Shown: one piece after another, positions 47,058 through 54,560 of the stretch
Layout of the letters: each line of letters starts with the position of its first letter
Numbering within the stretch: position 1 is the first letter of the stretch
NCBI RefSeq assembly: GCF_000281045.1
Contig: NW_008246093.1
Location: forward strand, 638,561-693,120
Length of the DNA: 54,560 nt
Source of the DNA: Saprolegnia diclina VS20
Taxonomy: Eukaryota; Oomycota; Saprolegniomycetes; Saprolegniales; Saprolegniaceae
Reading direction: 5' to 3'
Notes under the pieces: generated by a model
Seen by the model: only the letters and a program-made list of their open reading frames with translations
Databases searched by the model: none
What the model was told of the DNA's origin: nothing
Made by a program: the position numbers and the translations under genes

Positions 47058-49109
47058 ATGGCAACGAGAACGTGCCTCCTCTGGGACGTCCGACTCCACC
47101 GACTGCTGTCTTGCGTCGCTGCCATCATCGTCTTCTACGTCGAGTGGACGGGGTCGGATGCGGTCAAGGCCAACCTCCTCGGCGCCAACAACCCCACGCA
47201 CCTCGCGTCCACATACTCGAGCCCACTCATTGGACCATGGGTCGCTAGCCTTCTCAACAGCAGCGGCCCTTGGATACCACCGACGACGGGCTGGCTCTAC
47301 TTGGACTCGGCACCCGACGGCTCGTTCTCTGCAAGCACCGACGCATGCCACACCATGTTACCGGGCGACCGCATTTACGCGCCAAGGTACCTCAACAAGC
47401 TGTTGCCGCGCATTGCGAGCGCTGCGCCATCGCTCCCGGCGCTTCTGTCGTCGACGATCCTTGTTGACTGCGCGTACAGTGGTCGGATGGTCCAAGACAC
47501 GACTGCTCTCAAATTGCACTTTGTCGATCCGGCGGCGACGCAGCTGACAACCCTCTTTCTCCAGACGGTGCACATCAACCGCCCAACGAAACGCCTCTCA
47601 TCCACGTGCGGGTTGGCGACGTTCTCGACCGTCGACCTCTCGGCCGTGACGCTGCCGGATCTCACAACGCCGCAGGAAGCCTCCTACATGCACGCAGTGG
47701 GCCTCGACTTTCCCTACGTTCTGCCGCCGTTTTACCGCCTCACGGTGCCCCACCCACACGATCGGACGGTGGAGGGCATGTGGGCAGGCACGCTAGCGCC
47801 CACGAACGAGCCCGTCTCGGTGGCGGGTACCGACGGCATCTACCGGTCGTCCATCGACACGCAAGCCAGCTTTGGCTACGTGACGTGGGACTTTCCCAAT
47901 AACCCGATCGAGTTTATGCAGTTGATTCATTATCTGACGACCGATGTCTCCAAGGACGCGTACGGCTGGGTGCGCCTTCTCCTTGGCATGGGCATCACCC
48001 TCACCCTCGCTGTTAACGGCAGCGTCGCCCTCCTCGTCGCGCTACGCATGCACAGCGTTCTTGGCGCCACGTGGGTGCCCGACGTGTTTCCCTGCGTTCA
48101 GTTCCGCATTCAACTGCGCGCGCTCCTCTGCCTCGTCGTGCTCGTGAGCACGAACGGCTGGCACCTCTACGAGTACGCACTCTGCACGGCCGACGCCCGC
48201 CAAGGCTGGACCAACACGTTTGTGTTGACCGACATCGTCCGCGCCGATGCGCTCATGGTGTACCTCGGGCTCATGATTTCGCTGGCCAAGGCCGTGCGCA
48301 TCCGCCTACGCCTCGACCTCGTCGTGCTCATCTATCTGATTTGCTACCAGCTGAGCGACAAGATCGTGGCGACGCACGGCCTCGCACTGGAGGCGACGAA
48401 TGCCTTTGTCAAGGCCAACTACCTCGCCAACATCCTCGAGGCCAACGTCGACGGCATGGACCTCTGGACGTGGCACGAAAACCACGACACAAATTTAACG
48501 CTGTTGCTGACGCAAATGACGTGGTGGCTCCTCGCATGCCTTCTCTGCGCCCTCTACGCCGCCTTTGAAAAAACAAGCAACATGTACGATGCCAAGACGC
48601 GGACGTGGCGGACGTGGCGGCGCATGCACCACCTCACGCTGCTCTGCCTCGACAACACTACCACGAATATCGGCGGCCGGCGCATCTCGGACCAGTTCTG
48701 CGCGCGAGTGGTGCCCAGTACGCTCGTCGCGTCCAAGCTGCTCTCACGCCGGAGCTTCTCGGGCGACGACGTCTGCCGCGCGGGGTTCGAGCCGCGCGTC
48801 CGGCAAAAGCTCTGCGAGACGTACGGCCTCGTCGCACCCCTCGACGAGTACCACCTCATTGGCAAGACGCACTTTGTGTCGCCGTCCAGCGTCTGGCTCC
48901 TCGGCTACGTCCTTCTCGACGACCGCTTCATCCTCGACATCCACGACTACCCGCTCGTCGTTTGCAACGCCATTTGCGGCCGACGACTCTTCCGCGTGTA
49001 CGCGTTTCCGTACAAGCACTCGACCGTCGCCTTGGACAAGGTGCTGCTCGCACCCGACGCTGTGCCTTTAGCGTCGATCGGTAGCCTCGCGCTGTACCGC
49101 CTGCGGTAA
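47058..49109 (+). CDS. Polytopic membrane protein family member 3 (683 aa)
   Basis: Single exon, start MATRTCLLWDVRLHRLLSCV with an N-terminal hydrophobic segment. Closest paralogue is the gene at 38018-40042. Shared blocks include ILVDCAYSGRMVQDTTALKL, SVAGTDGIYRS, LRALLCLVVLVSTNGWHLYE, FVLTDIVRADALMVYLGLMI, NILEANVDGMDLWTWHEN and SSVWLLGYVLLDDRFILDIH. Domain order is as in member 1. The near-identity of the central membrane block, against the looser N-terminal domain, suggests a conserved core with a variable exposed part. Function unknown. Confidence 0.87.
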   Translation: MATRTCLLWDVRLHRLLSCVAAIIVFYVEWTGSDAVKANLLGANNPTHLASTYSSPLIGPWVASLLNSSGPWIPPTTGWLYLDSAPDGSFSASTDACHTMLPGDRIYAPRYLNKLLPRIASAAPSLPALLSSTILVDCAYSGRMVQDTTALKLHFVDPAATQLTTLFLQTVHINRPTKRLSSTCGLATFSTVDLSAVTLPDLTTPQEASYMHAVGLDFPYVLPPFYRLTVPHPHDRTVEGMWAGTLAPTNEPVSVAGTDGIYRSSIDTQASFGYVTWDFPNNPIEFMQLIHYLTTDVSKDAYGWVRLLLGMGITLTLAVNGSVALLVALRMHSVLGATWVPDVFPCVQFRIQLRALLCLVVLVSTNGWHLYEYALCTADARQGWTNTFVLTDIVRADALMVYLGLMISLAKAVRIRLRLDLVVLIYLICYQLSDKIVATHGLALEATNAFVKANYLANILEANVDGMDLWTWHENHDTNLTLLLTQMTWWLLACLLCALYAAFEKTSNMYDAKTRTWRTWRRMHHLTLLCLDNTTTNIGGRRISDQFCARVVPSTLVASKLLSRRSFSGDDVCRAGFEPRVRQKLCETYGLVAPLDEYHLIGKTHFVSPSSVWLLGYVLLDDRFILDIHDYPLVVCNAICGRRLFRVYAFPYKHSTVALDKVLLAPDAVPLASIGSLALYRLR

Positions 49110-49601
49110 GGTTGCGACCCGCACATTATTCGATGCACCAATCACCGACAACGATTTTATCGGCGCACCAATCAAATTGCAGCACGGGTCACAACCCGCA
49201 GTGCGGCGTCGAGCTGTAGGTCGAGTGAATCGAGCAGGCAGCGGACACGAGTTCGTACCGAGTATAATAAAGCGTCATAGGCCAGTCCAACCAACGAGTA
49301 GTACTTGGGCAAACGGCTTTTCCATCGCAAGGGGTCCAGTTTCTGTGGGGATTGTTCCCTTGCTCACTCGTTGTCGCGCGTCCACGTCATTGCTTTTGCC
49401 GAATTGTTTTCACTTGACATTTGTATACTGCGACACACACTCTTTCCACAACCCAAAAGTGCACTTTGCACTTTCTATTTTTTTAATTCTATACGCGATG
49501 TTTGTATTGCGAATAAAATCTCGACATTAAATGATGGGTGTGGGCGATTGCGGGCGATGTTTTCTTATTGGCTTCATTTTCTTATTGTCGCCTTCGCCGC
49601 C
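49110..49601. other. Intergenic, AT-rich promoter-like region before the annexin gene
   Basis: Two CCAAT boxes (about 49138 and 49170). A pyrimidine-rich, T-tract-containing stretch (49470-49500) lies upstream of the annexin start, consistent with a strong promoter. In-frame upstream codons exist from 49305 but do not resemble annexin. Confidence 0.4.
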
Positions 49602-50588
49602 ATGAACATCTACCCCCAGCAGACGTACGAGGTCGACGCCGGCCGCGCGCTCAACCACACGAGCCCCATCGTCGACAACTGGTGCCACGAGATCAAGGCC
49701 GCCTGCGCCGGCTTTGGCACGGACGAGAGCAAGCTCAACGACATCCTCGGCTCCAAGACCTCGGGCGAACGCTACCTCATCGCGCTTCGCTACCCGGAGC
49801 TCCACAAGACGACGCTCCTCGCCGAGCTCAAGGGCGAGACGTCCGGCGACTACGGCAAGCTCCTTCAGCTCCTCGCCCAGCCCATCGAAGAGGCCGAGGC
49901 CCAGATCATCCGCGAAGCCACCAAGGGCACCGGCACCAACGAAAAGCTCCTCATCCCCGTGCTCTCGGGCCGCTCCAACGAAGAACTCAACATCCTCAAG
50001 AAGGCCTTCTTCAAGAACTACCAGAACGACATGGTCGTCGTCCTCGCCGACGATCTCGGCGGTGACCTCAAGAAGTTCTACCTCTCGGTCGTCAACCAGA
50101 TGCAGCAGACGTTCAACCCCGAGATCCACACGCAGGCCAAGGCCGTCGAGGTGGCCGAGATCATCTACAAGGCCGGCGAGGGCAAGTGGGGCACGGACGA
50201 GGCGACGTTCTGCAACGCGATCTGCTCGATCCCGCCGCAGTTCATGCCGGCCGTCAACGCCGCGTACGTGGCCAAGCACGGCAACAGCCTCGAGCGCGCC
50301 ATTGAGAAGGAGTTTGGCGGCAAGGCGCGTGACGCCCTTCTCTACCACGTCGGCATGATCCTTCACCCGATCGAGACGGTGGCCGCGCAGTTTGAGAAGA
50401 CGATGCACGGCATTGGCACTGACGAGTACGGTCTCTCGGCCGCGCTTGTCCGTTACCAGCACCTCCTCCCGCAGGTCAAGCAGGCGTACCAGGCCAAGTA
50501 CAACAAGTCGCTCCGCGACCGCATCCACGGCGAGACGTCGGGCGACTACCGCAAGCTCCTCCTCTCGATCTTGGAACACTCGAGCTAA
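49602..50588 (+). CDS. Annexin, four repeats (328 aa)
   Basis: Start MNIYPQQTYEVDAGRA chosen over in-frame upstream ATGs because annexin similarity begins here. Four annexin repeats are visible: CAGFGTDESKLNDILGSKTS, GTGTNEKLLIPVLSGRSNEE, GKWGTDEATFCNAICSIPPQ and GIGTDEYGLSAALVRYQHLL. The first, third and fourth keep the GTD calcium-site core, and repeats 1 and 4 continue with GETSGDYxKLLL; the second has GTN. Annexins bind acidic phospholipids in a Ca2+-dependent way at membranes; in oomycetes they are abundant, and some are linked with cell-wall synthase complexes. The strongly C-ending codon choice suggests high expression. Single exon. Confidence 0.96.
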   Translation: MNIYPQQTYEVDAGRALNHTSPIVDNWCHEIKAACAGFGTDESKLNDILGSKTSGERYLIALRYPELHKTTLLAELKGETSGDYGKLLQLLAQPIEEAEAQIIREATKGTGTNEKLLIPVLSGRSNEELNILKKAFFKNYQNDMVVVLADDLGGDLKKFYLSVVNQMQQTFNPEIHTQAKAVEVAEIIYKAGEGKWGTDEATFCNAICSIPPQFMPAVNAAYVAKHGNSLERAIEKEFGGKARDALLYHVGMILHPIETVAAQFEKTMHGIGTDEYGLSAALVRYQHLLPQVKQAYQAKYNKSLRDRIHGETSGDYRKLLLSILEHSS

Positions 50589-51248
50589 GTCTGGACCAAA
50601 TAAATATATACTAGTGTTTTCCTCCTAATTTCTTGGGGGGATCGGGCCTTGTGGTTTTGGTGGAATGGAGCCGGCAGCAAATCTAGCCAAGGGAGGCTCC
50701 AGCTGCTGGAGCCAGAAAGGCGGTGATCCGAAACTCGGCATATCCCCGGTTTCCGCTGGAAATGGCGTGCAGAACGCCGTGGCTACGCGGCGCGGGGATC
50801 GTCTGGCTCTTTCGTGGTCGCCCAACGACGTCTGAGGAACTTGACGACAAGGTCGGTAAAGTTCTTCCAGGCTTTGCAGTCGGCGGCAAAGCTACGCAGT
50901 TTGTTGAGGTCCTCGAGAGACGTCAGCGACGGAGGCGGCGTCAGCGACTGAGGCGGCGACCTCGGTTGGGGCGAAGAAGCGGACCGCAGCCACATTGGCC
51001 GTACGACCCAGCGCTGACGATCGCAGGAGCCCTAATTGCAAGAACACGTGCAAGCTTACTGCGTGGCGGCTTGTATCTAGCAAGAAGGTCCAAGTGATAG
51101 TACAGACCAAGTGCAGCTCCAAGTGCACTGCCAACTCACAGGGCTCGTCTCTCGATCACAACCCCGTGCAAGAAATTGTTGGGGACGGGATGCCCATATG
51201 GTTTTCCTCGTGGCGCCATAGGTGCCCAGCCATTTCCAAAGTTTCCGA
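50589..51248. other. Intergenic with a fragment of the repeat-associated ORF family
   Basis: Apart from the fragment at about 50780-51030, no coding sequence is supported. The right end is the promoter of the LRR receptor kinase gene. Confidence 0.5.
50780..51030 (-). pseudogene. Frame-broken copy of the 19513-19974 ORF family
   Basis: On the minus strand, RFFAPTE matches RFFAPSE of the 19513-19974 protein in one frame, and SLEDLNKLRSFAADCKAWKN followed by TTKEPDD matches it in another. A deletion between the two blocks breaks the frame. Shows that this family is repetitive. Confidence 0.6.
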
Positions 51249-53870
51249 ATGTCCAAGCTTGTGATTGTCGGTCTTCTGTGGCTGCTTGCGTCGAGTGCGG
51301 CGCAGACGTGCCCGTATGCGTCGCTCAAGAAGCCGTCGATCATTGCCGCCGACGCCAACTGCCCCAGCTCGAGCGTGTGTCGTCTCGACCCTGCTACATG
51401 CGCGGTTATCTCTGTCAGCAAGGAGCAGTGGTTCTCCAACGTCGACGCCATCGGCGATATGACCAACTTCAACGGCACCGAATTGTACGGGGCATCACTT
51501 ATCGTGGCTAAGAACTGATCGTGGCTAGGAATATCGGCGGCTCAACGAGCATGGACCTGACCAAAATGGTTTTGCGGCAAACTGTGACCATTGTGTGCGT
51601 GCTGTTCAAGATATGGACCCACCGTCATGCGCCGCATCTAGGATCATCCAGCACGTAAAGGCAGTCGACATCAGCAAGGTGAGCAACCCGACGCCTGCCA
51701 CCTGGTACACAGTGATGCGCTGTGTGTGGGCTCTCACAACCGTCATAGGTACTTCAACAACGTGTCCACGGTCACGTGGCCGAGTACATGGCCGCCAAGT
51801 GCCATGACGACGCTGTAAGCGTCCGCAAGTCATTCGTACCGAGGCGTCATGACCTTGTAGTGTCTGCCATCTGTGCAATCTCAAGACGATTCCCGCGGCG
51901 CTGCCGCAGAGTGTTCACCACATGTACCAACCCCAATGCTGTGTCTCCGACACCATAGCTTTGCGCAGGTCTTTCCAGAACAACAGCATCGAGGATCTGA
52001 GCAGCGTCCCCGACAAAGTCACCTATCTGTACGTGTCCCGCTGGAACTCGGTCGTGATGAAACGTGCAGCGACGTGAGCCTCAACCCGGTCACGACGCTC
52101 GCCAATCGCAACTTTTCCAGTGCTCTCTTCTATTTGTACGACGACAAGTGAGGCCGTGACACTCAGTCGCTGGTGTAGGGATCTTGGTAGCACCCCGATC
52201 CAGTCCATTTCGCGTGTCGCCATTGGCGATAGCATCAACCTCTTGTGCGGCGCCCTCCGAGCTCGTATTCTGACATGGGCGTAGTGGGTGCTACGGCTGC
52301 AAGGACCTGAAGAACGTCACCATCACGCAAGCGACGTTCAATGTCCTTGACAAAATGGAGGCCTATTCGCCCAAGTTGAGCACTTCGACGCCAAGATTCT
52401 CCATCTCGACTTCCGTGCAAACGGACGCGGCGACATGCGCGGCCATTGGCGGCACCATCCAACAGCTCTGGAAGTCCAAGACCACCTTGGTTTGGCAGGT
52501 TTGCGTCGTACCTGGTATGCCGCTTCCGAGTTGCCGTGTGTCATTCTCCCAGTAGAGATCGTCGTTAGTACGCCGACAGACTCGAGCTCCTCCAGTAAGT
52601 CGCGTCCTCTGCGGACGTGGTAAAAGCGATCGTAGACACGGGTCTTATCGCTGGCATTGCGGTCGGTGTCGTCGTTCTCGTCGTAGTCGTCGGGGTTTTG
52701 TGCTACCGCCGTCGCCAGAAGGAGGCCAAACGTTTGCGTTACAACGGCACGTCAGAGGACGCCACGAACTACTTTCCCGTGCTTGCAACGCCTGCTGTGT
52801 CGACGGGCACCGCTCCCGGGCTTTCGAGTACGCGGGACCTGAGCTCGAAGCGCGGCAGTATCGACGACAGCGACGACGTCTTCAACATGGCTCACTTGCG
52901 CAAGTACAAGCTCGAACATTCCGACTTGCGGGTGGTTGGCTCCAAGCCCATGGCGTCGGGGGCGTATGGCGACGTGTGGCGCGGCCGCTACTGCGACGAC
53001 GACGTCGCGATCAAGCGCATCAAGCACGAGTCCACCAAGCACATTCAAAGGTTTATTGAGGAAATCGTGCTCCACTCCAAGTACGTCTGCTCGTGGGAAC
53101 TTGATCTGAATATATCCGGCACCTAGAATGCGCTGCGACTACATTGTCGAGTTTGTTGGTGCGTCGTGGCGCCGGCCCACGGACCTTGCGTGCGTCGTCG
53201 AGTACATGGACCTCGGGGACCTCCGGTCGTTCTTGTCCAGGACGACGCCGGAGCAGTTTACGTGGGCGCAGAAGAAGCTGAGCATCACCAGCATCATCCA
53301 CGGCCTCATCTACCTGCACACGTTCGAGACGCCCATCATCCACCGCGACCTCAAGTCCCGCAACGTGCTCTTGGACTCGAAGAAGGTCTGAGCTTGCTGA
53401 TGATTTGGCGCTCAAGCTATAAATGCACAGGGCACCAAGCTCACGGACTTCGGCGAGTCGCGCGAGATGGACGACAACACGCTGACGAACGGCATCGGCA
53501 CGTACCAGTGGATGGCGCCCGAAGTCATCCTCGGGAAGGAGTACACGGTCGCTGCCGACGTCTACTCGTTTGGTAACTATCGTATCAGGGCTAGGGGTAT
53601 TGATTTACGTATCTGCTAGGGGTGCTCCTCACCGAGTTTTCAACGCACTTGACGCCGTACTCGGACATGATCAACCCGCACACGCATCTGCCGTACAACC
53701 AGCAGTACCTCCTCACGCAGGTCACGTCCGGGACGATCAAGCCCACGATCGACGCGTCGCACACGCCGTCGTGGGTTGCGGACATTGCGCGCCAGTGCTT
53801 GGCCACGAACCCTGACGACCGTCCAGGCATGATGATGGTGGACACCATCATTCGTCGGCTTGCGTCCTAA
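51249..53870 (+). CDS. LRR receptor-like TKL protein kinase (684 aa, 14 exons)
   Basis: Exons: 51249-51484, 51529-51594, 51642-51704, 51749-51814, 51861-51923, 51969-52028, 52070-52135, 52179-52244, 52285-52514, 52553-52594, 52636-53080, 53127-53385, 53431-53572, 53620-53870. Signal peptide MSKLVIVGLLWLLASSAAQ; Cys-rich cap; LRR units such as FQNNSIEDLSSVPDKVTYL, each on its own 60-66-nt phase-2 exon; a Cys-containing C-cap; a Ser/Thr stalk; a membrane helix LIAGIAVGVVVLVVVVGVLC (~residue 323); basic stop-transfer; then a complete kinase: SGAYGDVW, VAIKRI, IIHRDLKSRN, LTDFGESRE, WMAPEV, ADVYSFG, and a DDRPGM near the end. All catalytic residues are present, unlike the pseudokinases at 33-37 kb. 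Likely a surface receptor; ligand unknown. Confidence 0.88.
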
Positions 53871-54460
53871 CCAACGCGACGCGAGAGTTCTGATAATGAC
53901 AACAATACGCACGTCGGACGAATGTCTGAGCTTCTTCTTGAATGAAACCGCGGCAAACCCTTTGCTTGGAGCTTGACGTTTTATTCGGAGATTCTTCGTC
54001 GTTTCTGACAGCAGACACTGCGACTTGGTTTTGGTTGCCTTGAGCGAACTGCATGGACGTCACGATCCATGTCGAGAGCGCATGAACCTCATGTCACCGT
54101 GGGTTGTCAGAAGCAGCACGTCGGAAACTGCCGGATCTGCTCATGCAGACGTGCCGCCAAGCATCGAGCGCAGCGTCGGCGGCGGCAAGAAGGTCCACTT
54201 GGCGATACCGCGCTAAGAGCCCCACCCGAACTCTTGCATAGCTGGAGGACGCCGAGCAGCCAGACCATTGCAATTCAACCTAAGTGAGGTCCCGCGCTAT
54301 GGCGCCATCGATGCCCAATGTACTCGCTTATGCGTCGTTGCGCTATCGGCGACAACCGCAAGCTCCTCCTACTCGAGCTAAACCACATCAATATATATAT
54401 ATATATATATATAGCCCTAGCCCTTAGTCTCGATCTCCAACGGCATGCGAAACTGCGCCA
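53871..54460. other. Intergenic with a TA microsatellite; no supported gene
   Basis: Short ORFs only. The AT dinucleotide tract lies about 50 bp upstream of the start of the last gene and may overlap its core promoter. Confidence 0.45.
54390..54412. repeat. (AT)n microsatellite, about 11 units
   Basis: An uninterrupted AT dinucleotide run between AATCA-like and AGCCCTAG flanks, 49 bp before ATG 54461. Confidence 0.9.
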
Positions 54461-54560
54461 ATGTGGTGGGAAGAGTTGTCTGTCGGCGCGCGACGGCTCT
54501 CGTGCTGCGCTGCCGCCTGTCTTTTGCTCTACATTGAGATCTCTGGGTCGTTCGCCATGC
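54461..54560 (+). CDS. Polytopic membrane protein family member 4, 3'-truncated by the window
   Basis: ATG 54461 opens MWWEELSVGARRLSCCAAAC followed by LLLYIEISGSFAM, open to the last base. It aligns with the start of member 3 (WDVRLHRLLSCVAAIIVFYV then EWTGSDAV): same Arg-Leu-Ser-Cys before the hydrophobic segment and the same Glu-x-x-Gly-Ser after it. Only 33 codons are visible, so the assignment rests on the N-terminal anchor alone. Confidence 0.6.
   Translation, partial: MWWEELSVGARRLSCCAAACLLLYIEISGSFAM

Noticed and set aside
49527-50579. 350-aa minus-strand open frame opposite the annexin gene
   Set aside because: Shadow of highly codon-biased annexin sequence; composition is Leu/Val/Asp/Glu runs without a fold pattern.
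51249-53870. LRR kinase region first looked like a pseudogene with many stops
   Set aside because: Thirteen GT-AG introns of 38-47 nt give one open 684-codon frame with signal peptide, LRRs, membrane helix and intact kinase.
1-54560. tRNA, rRNA, CRISPR, bacterial operon or ribosome-binding-site signals
   Set aside because: None seen on either strand; introns and gene content are eukaryotic, so prokaryotic signals were not expected.

Overview
The window is a gene-dense stretch of eukaryotic nuclear DNA, most likely from a saprolegnialean oomycete (Saprolegnia/Achlya type). The evidence is GC-rich third codon positions, very short GT-AG introns (about 37-69 nt, often ending TAG), a mitochondrial-type FtsZ, a leucine-rich-repeat TKL receptor kinase, an annexin and large paralogous ankyrin families. 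The genus cannot be fixed from sequence alone. Many genes are split by tiny introns. Exon structures given here were worked out by hand from reading frame, splice sites and paralogue alignment, and every intron set quoted keeps the frame open from start to stop unless stated.

Layout. 0-17.4 kb: an ankyrin-rich region with two full-length large ankyrin proteins, a 3' part of a third and a 5' relic, plus three small ankyrin proteins (12.2, 13.4 and 16.6 kb). These are interleaved with two tandem RarD/EamA-type transporters (5.1 and 6.9 kb), an 11-exon coiled-coil gene (10.4-12.0 kb) and the proteasome lid subunit RPN9/PSMD13 (14.4-15.9 kb, minus). 18-27 kb: a PKA regulatory subunit, then a 7-kb segment bounded by two ~0.6-kb inverted repeats that holds an unknown frameshifted gene and mitochondrial ftsZ (minus). 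27-32 kb: two minus-strand SLC35G/EamA-like transporters flanking a small repeat-rich gene. 33.3-37.3 kb: three tandem TKL-type pseudokinases, each starting with an N-myristoylation-like MG motif and each lacking the HRD and DFG aspartates. 37.4-54.6 kb: three full copies and one window-truncated copy of an unrecognised large polytopic membrane protein family, interspersed with a thioredoxin-UIM-UBA-PUB protein, a BLOC-1 subunit 1 homologue, a PDZ/coiled-coil protein, an annexin and a 14-exon LRR receptor kinase.

Functional themes. Signalling (PKA-R, three pseudokinases, LRR-RLK, annexin), ubiquitin/proteasome (RPN9, Trx-UIM-UBA-PUB), organelle division and trafficking (FtsZ, BLOC1S1), and lineage-expanded families (ankyrin, DMT transporters, the new membrane family). 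The pseudokinase triplet and the interspersed membrane family are the best candidates for undescribed biology. No tRNA, rRNA or CRISPR was seen.
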